64,000 bases of DNA, from NCBI GenBank assembly GCA_039583875.1, contig CM077165.1:77426757-77490756 (forward strand), written 5' to 3'. Within the stretch, counting starts at the first letter, position 1. The number at the start of each line of letters is the position of its first letter. The DNA comes from Platanthera guangdongensis. Its lineage: Eukaryota > Streptophyta > Magnoliopsida > Asparagales > Orchidaceae. The notes beneath the pieces are model-generated. The model did not search any database, had not been told where the DNA came from, and saw only the letters and a list, made by a program, of their open reading frames with translations. The position numbers were made by a program, and so were the translations under genes. This document shows positions 1 to 11,811 of the stretch, one piece after another.

Positions 1-589
1 ATTTGTTGCTAATTAGCATCGAATTTTGCTAGGTAAATGATATTTGTTTTTACCTACAAAAATAGCAACGCAAAAATTCGTTGTAAAAATAGCAACGAAT
101 TATTTTGTTGCAAAATATTTGTTGCTAAATAGAAATGAAATATTTTCTTTCAAAATTTCTATACTAATTATTTTAGATTAAATATTTATGGAGAAAAAGA
201 TTCAATTCCCTCCAAATATTTTCATCACACTTTTTAAAATATATATATATAATAAGTTCTTAAACAAATTAAAGAAGCCATTTATATCCTCATTCTCATC
301 CTGATACTGCTCCACTGCCAAGATCGTCACTCTCTCGCACGACCTCCCCGTCGAGCTCGTCACACTCCCGTGCGATCTCCCACCTTGCTCCAACGAGAAA
401 TAAATAAATATATACATATAAAAAATATAAATAAATAAACAAATATAAAATATACTTAAATATATAAATATATATAATATATAGAAATAACGAAATACAT
501 AAATAATTATATATAATAAACTATAAATAAATAAATAAATAAATATATGTATGTATAAATAAATTACCGGATATATAAATAATTAAATT

Positions 590-692
<103 letters not shown>

Positions 693-696
693 CAGC

Positions 697-790
697 CACT
701 TATAAATGAATTAGTTAATTATGAGGGTTGGTTGGGTAAGGAATTTATATATGAGAGGTCTCTAGTTCGATTCTCAACAAGTGCATATTA
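697..790 (+). repeat. Possible tRNA-related SINE fragment
   Basis: A box-B-like segment (AGTTCGATTC, 764-773) lies about 35 bases after a GGTTGGTTGGGTAAGG stretch that resembles a tRNA D-arm/box A. This is the arrangement of an internal RNA polymerase III promoter in tRNA-derived SINEs. No poly(A)/poly(T) tail or target duplication could be fixed, so the call rests on the two boxes alone. Confidence 0.3.
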
Positions 791-1053
791 AAAAATAATT
801 TTTTTGTATATAAATATTATTTAAATTTAACCAAATAATTATATAAAATACAAAATATTAGCATCAAAAGAATTCTTTCCTAAAATTCCTTGCTAATTAG
901 AAAGAAATAAATTCTTTGCTAAATTTAGCTAGGACCATATTAGCTACAAATTTTTTTTGTTTCTAAATTCCTTGCTAATTAAAATTATCAACGAATTTAT
1001 CTAATTAGCAACGAATTTTGCTACTTGCTAATCAAGGTCTTTCTTGTTGTGCT

Positions 1054-1569
1054 ACTCTAGCTGAAATTTTTATTGAAACTCGAAAAGGCAATAAGGGAAT
1101 GGAGCTAGACTTGGAGACTAATAATGCAATTGTAAGTTAAATATTATTATTAAGAAAAATATAGTTTGCATTTATTTCCTCATTAGTCAAGTTAATTAAA
1201 TATTTGCCTATTTCAATTTTGTAATAGTGTCAATTGCAGGATATTATTATGAATACTGAGGAAAGTTATGCAGAAATATTTCAAGCGGTGTTTTGGAAAG
1301 AACATTTTGGATCAATGCATTGTTTTGGGAAAGGTGTTACACAAACATCTTTGAAGTGAAAGGCAGGGATTGCTACTTTGAGGAAATTACATAATGAAGA
1401 GGTGCTTTCATTGAACGAAAAAATACATAATATGGAAAATTCCCTAAACAAATTAAAAGGTGTTCTTAAGACTATGTTGCAACAAAGCAACCAACCAGGA
1501 ATTGATATTGAATCATTGGAAGATATATTGGGTTCATCTCCCGGCGACACAAATAGTGCACAAGGATAG
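1054..1569 (+). pseudogene. C-terminal remnant of a plant En/Spm (Ptta-type) transposase
   Basis: Exon 1 (1054-1131) encodes an EIFIETRKGNKG-type segment, typical of the C-terminal part of plant Ptta/En-Spm transposases (Transposase_24 family). A GT-AG intron (1132-1239, phase 0) joins it to exon 2 (1240-1569). Exon 2 encodes the usual downstream segment, then a coiled-coil-like stretch (about 1380-1490, rich in K, L, E and N), and ends at TAG 1567-1569. A TGA at 1357-1359 interrupts exon 2, probably from an Arg codon. The catalytic part is missing: the fragment begins right after the CACTA-like terminus at 1051, so that element may have inserted into this gene. Family recognition is by eye from the motifs. 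Confidence 0.6.
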
Positions 1570-2120
1570 TGGGTGTACCACATGCACATTTTATTGGGGA
1601 GTTATATATATATAGTATTATAGATCTTCATATAATTTGAATATAATAATATTATATTATTTATTTATTTTGTGCATAAAGTTCTAAATATTTTGGAGGC
1701 AAATATGGAGGTCGATGATGATGGACTATGAAGATTTTTTGATGTTCAAGTTCATGATTCGGACTACTAGATAATTATTTTGGACTACTTATTTTGGACT
1801 ACTAGCTAATTATATTTTGATCTCTAAGCCGAATATGATATTATTCTAACTGTCGGAAACTTTGCATGTTCCTAATTTTGGATGTTATTATGTTGATGTT
1901 CTCTTTGGATGTTATTATGTTGATGTTCTCTTTGGTATGTTACTTATTGATATTCTAGCAGGTTCACTTTTTTACTTCACCTGGAGATAGAGTTGAGTAA
2001 GAAATTCACAGTTGACTGAGTTGATTGATGTTCTAAGAAGCCCTACCAGTGTTATCAACAATTACTAGGAATAGAAATATGGCATACCTTATCAATCATC
2101 AAATTCTTGCCTTGCATGTT
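1570..2120. other. AT-rich stretch without a gene
   Basis: Probably the 3' flank of the transposase remnant. It holds a short direct repeat (TTGGATGTTATTATGTTGATG, two copies at about 1879-1932) and repeated TTTTGGACTACT motifs near 1770-1805. No coding potential was seen on either strand. Confidence 0.5.
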
Positions 2121-2229
2121 CACTAATTTTAGTGAACATGCAGTTGCAGTTCACTGAAATCAGTGAACTGTAGCTGGAGCAGATCACTTATTTCAGTGAA
2201 CTGCAGCTGGAGCAGTTCACTGATTTCAG
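2121..2229. repeat. 33-bp minisatellite, left block
   Basis: About three copies of a 33-bp unit whose core TTCACTGATTTCAGTGAA is a perfect palindrome, followed by CTGCAGCTGGAGCAG. The array resumes at 3085, so the two blocks were one array before the 2230-3084 insertion. The unit is a multiple of three, and on the minus strand it reads as an 11-residue repeat without stops. Confidence 0.85.
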
Positions 2230-2364
2230 CAAGGTTTTGAGAACCGGACCGGAGATCGAATCGGTGAGTTCAAAGGTTCAAGATCCGACCATTTGGACCG
2301 GTCGGACTGGGGTCGAACTGTTTGTCCGTTATATATATATACACTATTCTATAAGGAAAAAACA

Positions 2365-2413
2365 CCCTTTGGTGCAACATTGATCTTTCCAATTTTGCCC
2401 TTGCACCAAAGGG
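2365..2413. repeat. Perfect 13-bp stem-loop inside the hAT-like element
   Basis: CCCTTTGGTGCAA (2365-2377) and its exact complement (2401-2413) flank a 23-base loop. It may be the fused ends of a smaller foldback element. No function is known to me. Confidence 0.7.
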
Positions 2414-2790
2414 TTATTCACCCTTATATATTAGAAAATAAAAAAAATAATATTATAATAAATATTTGCATATATATTGTTATTTATCATTATTATATTC
2501 TGGTATAAATAAAAACAATATATTCATCAGCACCATATAGCTGATCTCATTATAATGGGATAAAGGCTTGAGTGTTGTTGTTTTATAAATATAAATATTA
2601 AAAAATAATTGAAATCAAAATTAAATATAATATATATAGTTAACACTTATATAAGTTAATAAAAATAATTAAGGATATTATATTAATAAAAATGAATAAT
2701 AGTTTTTTAATTAAAATGTTAGATGTATTTTACTAATAAATATGAATAGATATAGTATATAAATAATATAGTTCTTGTGTTTTCAACAAA

Positions 2791-2875
2791 GTTAATTTGA
2801 CCTAGTGGTTGAGGCATTTAGATTATATTAATAGGTTGCGGGATCGAATCACAGCACCTTTCATTTAAATTAGGA
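2791..2875 (+). repeat. tRNA-related SINE-like segment
   Basis: TGACCTAGTGG (2798-2808) matches a polymerase III box A with one change. GGATCGAATC (2841-2850) matches box B well, 33 bases further on. A T-rich stretch follows. Position and spacing suit the head of a tRNA-derived SINE carried inside the hAT-like element. Confidence 0.45.
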
Positions 2876-3084
2876 TTTTTACTGGGCTTAAGTTTGGATT
2901 TTTACCCGCCAGGTTTCGGGGAACAGGCCACGGTTCCCGGGTTTCCGGTCAACCCGCCCGGTTCCCCGGTTTTCGGGCGGTTCATGTGTAATCCGGTTCT
3001 TGAACATGGATCGGACCGGATAGGTGCCCGGTCGGCGGTCTGACCGGTCCAACCGGCTGGTCCGGTTCGGTTTTTAAAAGCTTG

Positions 3085-3305
3085 GATTTCAGTGAACATG
3101 CATTTGTAGTTCACTAAAATCAGTGAATTGCAGCTGGAGCAGTTCACTGATTCAGTGAACTGTAGCTGGAGCAGTTCATTGATTTCAGTGAACAAGCAGC
3201 TGCAGTTCACTGAAATCAGCGAAGTGTAACTGGAGCAGTTCACTAATTTTAGTGAACTGCAGCTGGAAAAGTTCACTGATTTCAGTAAACTGCAACTGGA
3301 GCAGT
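3085..3305. repeat. 33-bp minisatellite, right block
   Basis: About seven further copies of the unit with the TTCACTGATTTCAGTGAA core. Some units carry a CATGCA or AAGCAG variant in place of the spacer. The block ends exactly at the start of the element A LTR, whose left target duplication would be GCAGT (3301-3305). The matching copy should lie beyond the window. Confidence 0.85.
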
Positions 3306-5135
3306 TGATAGTACTTTTTGCAGTTAAATTTATTAGTGTATTTTCGGGTTTTTAAAGCACAAATCATGTCTTGCAAGTGCTTATATTGACCCCCTTTTGT
3401 AAATATTATTTTCACTAATGCATGTTCTGCTTTTTGCAGGTTTGCACGGCTTTCAGCAAAATTTTGCTGAAACACGCCCCAAGGTCACGGTCACGCCCTA
3501 CCAGGGCATGTACCTAGGGCATGTAGCCCAGAGGAATGAAGCAACAGGTCCGAAAATGCATTTCTTGGAAACTCAGTGAACACGCCCTCTGTCACGTCTG
3601 TGTCACGCCCGACACGGGTGTGTTCAACAGGCGTGTCCCCAGATCCCGAGAAATTGCCACAGCAAGCTCTTTTTCCCGCTCCACCGTCGCACCGAAATAG
3701 TCACGCCCCCCCCCCCCCCCCCCCCTATCACGCCCTGGTCGGGCGTGACATATGGGCGTGTACTCCAATTTCAACGCCTGTCACCTCCAGCAGTAAATTG
3801 CAGCCAAAAAAGTCGCACCGAAATGGTCACGCCCCCCCTGACATGCCCTAGTCGGGCGTAACATATGGGCGTGTACTCCAACTACGACGTTGTCACCTCC
3901 AGCATTCAATTTCATCCCAAAAAGTCGCACTGAATGTGTCATGCCCCAGGTACACGCCATGCCCTGGCGTGTCAGGGGGCGTGACCCGACCCGAAAAAAA
4001 ATCTATAAATAGAGCCCATCTCCAAGGGTTCAGGCATCTTTTGGCAAAGAGGGGGAGGTGTTGCCCCTTTGTTTCTTGTTCTTTTTCATGCTTTTTCTCT
4101 CTCTTTCTCATGTAGTTTTTGTTTAGTTCAATTCTAATTTAGTTTTATCTTTTGTAATAGCCTCTGTAAATGCTTTAGCTGCTAATGATAGGGCCATAAT
4201 TGGATTTCCAATTCCATGCACTTATAATCTTTTTATTTCCATGTTGTAAGCTCTCTTTAATATTAATATAAAAGTGTTGTTTTCTCTTCCTTTAGCACTT
4301 TGTGTTATTTATGCTTTACTACTCATCCCCCCTCTTCCACCTCACCATGATTAACTAATTCTCCTTGTACATGATCTTGATTATCCGAGGTTCGAGTGAT
4401 TAAGTTATGATGCTTTGAATCTTACCTTTTCTTTTTAGGGTTTAGCCTTGAATTACTCTTGATTTATCCCGGGTTGGAGGTATATCATTCGATATATACT
4501 CTCCACCTTTGCTTTCATTCTTGGCTAGCCGAGAGGCCGATGGTTTGAAGTGAGCACTCAAGAGTAAAGGGAGTTGTACGCACCCCTCGAGAGAGGCAGA
4601 CGTCCAAATCTCCCGGATTAGAGTAAAATCCAATAGTGGGGTTCACCGCGTAAAGCGAGTTTTAGGCCTCTGACTTAGGCAAAAGTCAGTCGGACCTTCC
4701 TAAACTCAGGTGGGCACTTATTCGAGAGAAGTGTGTTCATGTTTATGGAACTTCCACGGTCAAGGACCTTACCCTATTAAGCTTAGTTTTATTTATCATG
4801 TTTTAATCGACTCTTGCAGAGGTGATTCTCGATCGAGTGTTTCTCTTTTTCATCGTCTTAACCCCTTGTTTTAATCGCCTTTACTAGATCTCTTTTTAAC
4901 CGCAAGCATTTCTTTTTCTAGTGTAATATTTGTTTTCCTAATCGCGCTTAGCTTTCTTTTAAACCATAAGATTTCCGTCGATAGAATAATAATCTTCGTA
5001 TGAGTAGATTTACTCAACAGTTCCCGGATTTAAATACGACACTTGTGTCCCCTTACTACAGTTCGATAGGTATACTTGCCTAGTTGGATTGCTAGTTCGG
5101 CTGCTCGTTTTTCGTAAGCGTTGGCCGGGCCATCA
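3306..5135 (+). repeat. Element A 5' LTR (1.83 kb)
   Basis: It starts TGATAG and ends CCATCA, six bases before the primer site, the same layout as in elements B and H. It contains a palindrome-rich block of CACGCCC/GGGCGTG motifs (about 3470-3970), a 21-base C run (3705-3725), and a TATA box just downstream of the block. The left limit rests on the switch from minisatellite to unique sequence plus the TG rule, because the 3' LTR is not available for alignment. Confidence 0.7.
4004..4011 (+). promoter_or_regulatory. TATA box of the element A LTR
   Basis: TATAAATA lies right after the CACGCCC palindrome block. The start of transcription would fall about 30 bases on, near 4040, defining the U3/R boundary. 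Confidence 0.65.
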
Positions 5136-5141
5136 AGTTTT

Positions 5142-5159
5142 TGGCATCGTTGATGGGGA
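5142..5159 (+). other. Element A primer-binding site (tRNA-Asp type, decayed)
   Basis: TGGCATCGTTGATGGGGA differs at four of 18 positions from TGGCGCCGTTGCCGGGGA, the complement of the plant tRNA-Asp 3' end. The latter form is present intact in fragment H. It is preceded by AGTTTT and the LTR end. Confidence 0.85.
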
Positions 5160-5499
5160 GCAACGCTCGTTGATAAATTGAAAACACGAATCTATTAGTT
5201 TTATCATTTCTCTTCCTTGCCCTCCTTCTTTAAAAATTTTAAAATCAAATAAAAAAATTTATTTAGCGCTCATAATAGAAACTCACTCCACAATTTTTCT
5301 ATGCCACCTAAATCTCTTGAAAAGGACAAAGCGGTTTTAAGTGCCACTATCTTGTCTAGTATCTTGCGAACCCTTCACCGGGTAGCCCTTGGGAAGTTCA
5401 GGAGTTAAACTTTAAAAAAAAATTATTTCAAAAAAAATTAGTAACTCTTTTTTTTTATTTTATTTTATTTCTCTTTCTCCTCTTCTCTTCTTTTAGTGC

Positions 5500-6978
5500 A
5501 TGACCCGCGGGAGTCCGTCTGTTATTTTGGACCTAGACCACAAAATTGAGCGTACTCTTCGGAGAAGATCGCGATTTCAAGGTCCTACTATCCAAATGCC
5601 GGTTGAGGATTCCGAGTCATTTTCCACTTTAAGAATGGAAGAACTCAACGTGGAGGAAGCCGTACAAAGGCCTATGTCTTATTATGCACGGCCAAATCTC
5701 GAGGGTACTGAATCTAGCATAGTTCGCCCTGCGATAGCAAATAATAACTTCAAACTGAAGCCTAGCATAATTCAAATGGTGCAGCAATATGTGCAATTTG
5801 ACGGACTTCAAGATGAAGATCCGAACGCACATATTGCAAGCTTTCTTGAGATTTGTGACACATTTAAGATTAATGGTGTCACAAATGATGTTATTAGGCT
5901 AAGATTATTTCCCTTCTCTCTTAGAACTAAGGCTAAGCAGTGGCTGAACACTCTACCTAAAAATAGCATCACAACTTGGATGCAATTAACTGAAAAACAT
6001 TTGGTGAAGTATTTTTCGCCTGCTAAAACTGCAAAACTTAGGAACGTTATTTCTGCTTTTGGACAAATCGACTCTGAAACCTTATATGAAACCTGGGAAA
6101 GATTTAAAGAATTATTAAGATGATGCCCACATCACGCTCTGCATGTATGGTTGCAGGTGCAGACATTTTATAACGGGCTAAATCAAAGCACGAAGCAAAT
6201 GATAGACGCAGCTTCTGGCGGTACTTTAAACCATAAGACCCCGGAAGTAGCTCTTGAGCTTTTTGAGGACATGTCCATGAACACTTACCAGTGGAATGTG
6301 CCTAGGTCTCGCCCCAACAAACCTGCAGGTATCTTTGAAGTGGACAACGTATCCCAGCTCGTTTTGCAAGTTGAAATATTAAGCAAAAAATTACAGAGAT
6401 GATTGATGCCTCCGCCCCTCAGGTATGGGAATATGCAACTCCTGCTCCAGAACATTTGGATTATGTCAATAATTTGCTTAAAAATGCTTTTAATAATTTT
6501 TCTGCTGTGAATTTTCATCCGCCTGGTTTTAATTTTGCGAATAGTTATAATCCTGCTTTAAGAAATCACCCTAATTTTTCATGGAGTAATCCATCGAACG
6601 GAGTGCGCCCGCCACCACAAGTTGATTATTCTGCACCACCACCACCTCCTCAACATTTTCCAAAACCTCCAAGTTTGGAGGAAATGTTTTCAAAATACAT
6701 GAATCTTAATGACGCTACGATAAGAACGTTAACTGGAAGCGTTAAAAATTTAGAAAATCAAGTAGGACAGCTTGCTAAAATAATTTCTGAGCGACCCGCA
6801 GGGGCTCTTCCTTCCAAAACCGAGCCTAACCCGAGATAGCAAGCGAAAGCTATAACTCTTTGGAGCAGGAAGCAAGTTCCTGGTATGGTAAGTGAAGAGC
6901 CCGAGGCAAGCTCCGCTCCCGCTTTAAAAAATCAAAACTCCGCTCCCGTTTTAAAAATTCCACCATCTGCTGAAGAAG
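5500..6978 (+). pseudogene. gag: Element A gag (Athila type), broken
   Basis: The capsid-type Gag packages the element's RNA. From the ATG at 5500 the reading includes the conserved block FELKP-like...MVQQYVQ, GLQDEDPNAH, FLEICDTFKINGV, then KQWL and KYF.PAKTAKLR, the retrotransposon Gag domain as found in Athila. A TGA at 6121-6123 (same frame before and after) probably replaces an Arg codon. A one-base shift near 6400 moves the frame. TAG at 6837-6839 stops the last long piece. The C-terminal part is proline and asparagine rich and contains NLENQVGQLA, a typical Athila Gag coiled segment. It is cut by solo LTR F at 6984. Confidence 0.85.
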
Positions 6979-7139
6979 TTATTGTAACATCCCATTTCTG
7001 GCTATACCCCCAGGAGTCGGTCTGCCGTGGCGGAACCCCCATAAACCCCAGGGATTGACAGTAACTTATCTAAAAATAGGTTCAGGCACGACGGCTAGCC
7101 GAAGACGCAATCCTCCGAAGTTCATCAACCGAAATCCCT

Positions 7140-7960
7140 AATCACGGGTTGGTCACGCCCGTGACCGGCCCGTCACGCCCGTGACTTCCTTCGATAGTCG
7201 ACGAAAGTAGGAAGCTGATCGTCGAGCTCAGAACTCATGTCACGGATTGGTCACGGCCGTGACAGTCCCGTCACGGCCGTGACAGTCCCGTCACGGCCGT
7301 GACAGTCTCGTCACGCCCGTGACCTAGGTCGTGACGCCCCCACCGACCGTTGACGATCGGCGCTCGACGATCGTCGAGCGGTGTTTGAATGAGTACACGG
7401 CCGTGTTACGGGCATGTCGTATCTGACACGGGCGCGGGGCGTGTCTCTCTATTCGGCGATCGGCGCTCGACGATCGGCGCTCGATGATCGTCGAGCGGTG
7501 TTTGAGTGAGTACACGGCCGTGTCACGGGCGTATCGTATCTGACACGGGCGTGACACGGGGCGTGTCTCTCTGTTCGACGATCGGCGCTCGACGATCGTC
7601 GAGCGGTTTTTGAGTGAGTACACGGCCGTGTCACGGGCGTGTTGTATCTGACACGGGCGTGATACGGGGCGTGTCTCTCTATTCGACGATCGGCGCTCGA
7701 CGATCGTCGAGCGGTGTTTGAGTGACAGGCCCGTCACGCCCGTGATAGGCCCATCATGCCCGTGACCTAGGGCGTGACGCCCCCACCGACCGTCGACCTC
7801 AGCTCGACGAACGTCGAATGAAGAACACTTGTCACGCCCATGATAAACATGTCACGCCCGTGACATGGGGGGTGACCCGTGAACCGACGCAGAAAAATCG
7901 GGCGTCGACTCGAGAATGACGAATGGACTAATGTCACGCCAGTAACAATCCTGTCACGCT
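7140..7960. repeat. Palindrome array of LTR F
   Basis: First comes a run of GTCACGGCCGTGAC / GTCACGCCCGTGAC palindromes, including a roughly 20-bp tandem unit at about 7255-7322. From about 7349 to 7735 there are nearly four copies of a 105-125-bp unit that combines CTCGACGATCGTCGAG with ACACGGCCGTGT and GACACGGGCGTG. A further short run follows to 7960. Confidence 0.9.
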
Positions 7961-8241
7961 CGTGACAAATGCCGAAACGTCAGCCAGGCCGGAAATTACT
8001 TTTAACGCATGCCATAATTAACTCTGATTATGGGAAGTTACACCAGGAGTATTTATGTGTCGTTTCCTTCTCTAATTACTTAATAAAATGCGGAAGTGTT
8101 GACCCAATGAGAAATCGCCCCCTGGACCAATCTTTTCATCTTCCACTTTTTCCTCTCCCTCCACCATAACTGAAATATTATTAAGAGGAGAGCCTTCATG
8201 GCCATAAATGTTTTACCCTTTCCCCTCCCCACTTGGTGATC

Positions 8242-8248
8242 TATAAAA
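8242..8248 (+). promoter_or_regulatory. TATA box of LTR F
   Basis: TATAAAA occurs some 280 bases after the palindrome array, the same order (array, then TATA) as in the other LTRs here. Confidence 0.55.
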
Positions 8249-10959
8249 GCCCCCTTAGGGCAAGATGAGAAGTTTACACTCTTGACCAAACGGATTAGAG
8301 TTGTTGTTCTTGCTGTAGGAGAAGTTCGGCAACGCCACCACCGCGCCATGACAACCCGACGTTCGTCTCGCCTCCAAATCGCGAACAAGGTCCTCCTCTA
8401 CTTCTTCTTTTATGGGTAGATCTTAGGATGTTAGAAAGGAAGTTCATGCTCAATGGAGCCGGACCTATCTTGCGTTTTCATGAAAAAACCATGAAAAATA
8501 TATTTTCGGGTTCACCGGAAACCGCCACCTCCGACGGCCAAACCACCGCCGACCGATAGCCATCGCCTCGACGGAGGTGGTGGTGGTGGTGGCTGGCCAG
8601 GGAAGTGACCGGACGGCCAGCGATGGATCGCGGAAGATCTACAGGAAAAATAAGTTTTCTGAGTTCAGGTTTTCGGGTTCTGTAGAAGATGAACAGTAAA
8701 AACATTTTTATAATATAAAAATTATGTATATAATATATGAGGAAAAGACACATTAAATGGGCACATTTTGATGCTGCAAAATGAAGCACTTAGATGCCGA
8801 TTTTGGACAAATGGCCAGTCACAAAAGTGGTAGCCCTTCAAGTCTATATTAATTTAAAATTAATTTCAACTCGTTTGGGTAAGTGGTTTGACCGCAGCAT
8901 CCGTTTTAGTGGGGGCTGTCCCTAGAGTTGGGCAGAAACTAAAATGAATGCCCACTCTTCGTCCCTTGTCCAAATGATCTGAAATTTTGGCAGGGGGTTA
9001 CCCTTAGCCATACCCAGAGGCTGTCGAAAAATAGGAATTTTTGGAGATACTTTGCCTAAGGTTTTTTTTTAATTTAATAAAGATAGAGTAATTATTTAAG
9101 TGGTCAAATGATCTCCAAACCCTCCCAAATTTTGGTGAGTGGTCCCTGGCTATAAAACCTAGCTCTGTACAAAATTCCAACTCATTTGGATGAGTTGTGG
9201 GTAGGAAATCACCTATCTTTAACTAGGCATTAAATGAGGCGTTTTTGAGTAAAAAGTGCACTAAGAGTTTGGAACGGTCAAATCACTTCAACAGAGGCTG
9301 ATATTTTGACCACTGACTTAGAAGGGTTATTATAACCCACTTGGAGAAAAATGGTGTGGTTTAGGATTGATTTACCCTAGGATCCAAACTCAAACCCTAA
9401 AGGGAGGGTTTTGAGGGTTGTGAAGGACATGAGGGCAAATGCCCTCATATTGCCTTGAAACTCAGTAGAGTCGATTTTAGCATAATATAAATCATCTGGA
9501 TGGAATCTCGGAGGATTTGGAGATAGTTAGAGACTTCAAAACCCTAACCCTAGTTTTAGGGAAAAATCTCAAATGAGTAAAATCAGGCACTAAACATTAT
9601 TAAAAAGTTGTGAAACTCGGGTAGAGTGAGTTTTGGAATGGGCGGAACCTATAGCAATTTTACTGGAATTTTATGATGTTTATTTCTAGAACTTCATTTG
9701 TAAAGTTTGTTATAGCTCTAACTGACGTTTTAATTATTTAGATCTTTCTGTTCATTGAAACCCCATGAAATCTTGGTAGTAAGTGTTTTAGCTCAGAGTG
9801 GTAGCTCCTGAATTTTTTGTATAATTTTTAGTTGAGTAAATCTAGTACTTCATTCACAAATGTTAAAAAGGGGTTTTATGGTTTAAAAATTAATTATGGA
9901 TGATATTGCTTTTGAAAAATTATGAGACTTAGGAATTGAAATTTTCAGGCCATTATATGTTTGTAGACATTTATTCATGATTTTTAGAATTTTAGTTACG
10001 GCACTTTCTTTACAAGTCCACCTTATGGAGATTTTTTTTATAATTAATTTATTCAGAGATTAATACTTGCTGAAAAATTATGAAACTTGGTCAATGCTAT
10101 TTTTAAGGTTGTATCTACATAGTATAATTAATTTATAATTTTTGGATGGATATTTTCTGTACTTGGTTCATAAATAACGAAAGATAGAAAATATTGCTAA
10201 AATAGTTTTAGTGCCCTTTTGATGATAGAAAAATTGTGATACTTTGGATTTACCATATTGAGATAACATAATATTTATAATAATTTTGTTGGACATCTTT
10301 CATGAGTACTTAGGGTAGTCCATGTTCAAACCGGTAGCCCTTGGAATTTTTGAGGAAATAAATTAAATGCCAGATAAATTAGGAAAAATTATAATTTTCT
10401 GATTATAGGCTAATTATATCATGATATACCTGCAGTAAATAAGTTAGGGCATTTGGATGAGTATTGGATCATTTCCTATCCGGTTCAACTTATAGCATAG
10501 GATAGTCTGCAATTAGCAATTTGAGTTAACAGTCATAGGATATGATGGGGCACAGCGTTGGAGTTAGTTAATCTACTGAATTGGATGGATGTGAAAGTGT
10601 TCACCATATAAGGATGGGAAGGTTGGTGAGAAGTGGTGTTGGCTAGAGTTAAGAGGTGCTCGGGTTCGACGAAATATCGTCTTTACCGAAAAGAGGAAGG
10701 TTAAAAATTACACTAGGTTAGTCTATCGTAACACGAGAAGGTAATGGGTAAGGGAATCAACCAATAATAATAAGTACCTTGCGAAAGGGAATGATGGGAG
10801 TAATCTCATCATAGTTCCTAGTTCCCCTTAAGAGCCCTTCACAGGGAATACCGGGGGCAGTCCTGGGTTAACGTAAACTGCATTAACAAGCTGAAAAGAG
10901 TAACTTAGAAATTAGGGTTGCATATTTCACGAACACAGATAGCGCGGGAAGATAGTTGG

Positions 10960-11106
10960 GAGCTTCGACTTGGATAGTTAATAGACGGACGTTTTGGTCC
11001 GGAGAGCTTCGGCTTAGATAGTTAAGAGACGGACGTTTTGGTCCGGGGAGTTTCGGCTCGATTGTGTGAGACGGACATTTTAGTCCTGGGAGCTTCGGCT
11101 CGGTTT
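10960..11106 (+). repeat. 42-44-bp tandem repeat in LTR F
   Basis: Units start at 10960, 11004, 11048 and 11090 with GAGCTTCGGCTT-type sequence and contain AGACGGACGTTTTGGTCC, in which GGAC and GTCC are inverted around TTTTG. The fourth unit is partial. Confidence 0.8.
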
Positions 11107-11510
11107 TGAATACGTTAAATTTGCATGTGCATAAAAGGAAAGAAAATTAAGGTGGTGGGTCTTCGGTATTGGAGGGTCGATGCACCGACGCCAATACGCT
11201 GACTCAGCAAGTGTGGTTAGCACTTCGCCAACAGAAATCTGGTGCGCCAGCCGGCAAGAGTACGCAGGAGTCCGCTTCGTGCACCAAGCGTTGAGGCGTA
11301 TGATAGGTCTGACCGGTAGTGCTTTACTGGTTTAGAGGTGGGCGAGGCCCAACCCACCGCTTCCGTCTGCCACTACGGAGGTATCCTGGGAGGTTACGGC
11401 TCCAGAAAGGGGGAACTAAAGGTATGTGTGCACAGAGTCGGGTGTGTGTGTTGCACTTGCATGTTCCATCATACCCACTTGCATGTCATAGCATAATCGA
11501 TTTCATTTAA

Positions 11511-11621
11511 CCCCTGACACCTAAGGTATAAGTGGAATGGGACGCTTATACATTAGGACTTGCAAAACGACCCCTTGGTCTATAAGCTTGTGTGGGCAAG
11601 TTTATAAATTAAGGTCAATTT

Positions 11622-11705
<84 letters not shown>

Positions 11706-11811
11706 CTATTTGATAACCGACACCCCAACGTATAAATTGGTATGAGACTTTTATACGATGGGAGCCTTGCAGAAGACCTCTTGGCTTATGTGTGCTCACA
11801 TAAGTGAAGGT
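11511..11811 (+). repeat. Diverged 100-bp duplication around a (TA)n microsatellite
   Basis: The block 11511-11613 and the block 11716-11811 align over their length (GACACC...GTATAA...ACTTTTATAC-like...CCTTGCA or ACTTGCA...CTTATGTGTG-like...AAGG). The TA run 11624-11703 lies between them. They are clearly related but strongly diverged, so the duplication is old. Confidence 0.7.

Larger units (their letters stand above)
2222..3092. mobile_element. hAT-like DNA transposon (855 bp) with 8-bp target duplication
   Basis: The element runs from 2230 to 3084. Its ends are inverted repeats: about 19 of 24 bases agree between CAAGGTTTTGAGAACCGGAC... at the left and the complement of the right end (3061-3084). 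It is flanked by the direct repeat GATTTCAG (2222-2229 and 3085-3092). An 8-bp duplication fits the hAT superfamily. GGACCGG-rich terminal segments are followed by an AT-rich interior. There is no transposase, so it is non-autonomous. It sits in the palindromic core of a minisatellite unit. Confidence 0.75.

Noticed and set aside
202..417. Minus-strand frame of 71 codons in the CACTA-like element
   Set aside because: Low-complexity AT-rich surroundings and no recognisable domain; probably chance.
3705..3725. C21 run as a functional element
   Set aside because: Homopolymer within the CACGCCC block; most likely slippage and possibly uncertain in length.
7324..7737. 137-codon minus-strand frame with repeated SADRR/ARPCQ-type segments
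   Set aside because: It is the translation of the palindrome array in LTR F. The same kind of frame appears in every array (C, D, E, G), so it is not a gene.
11319..11510. 63-codon plus-strand frame in LTR F
   Set aside because: Short, Arg/Gly-biased and isolated in non-coding LTR sequence.
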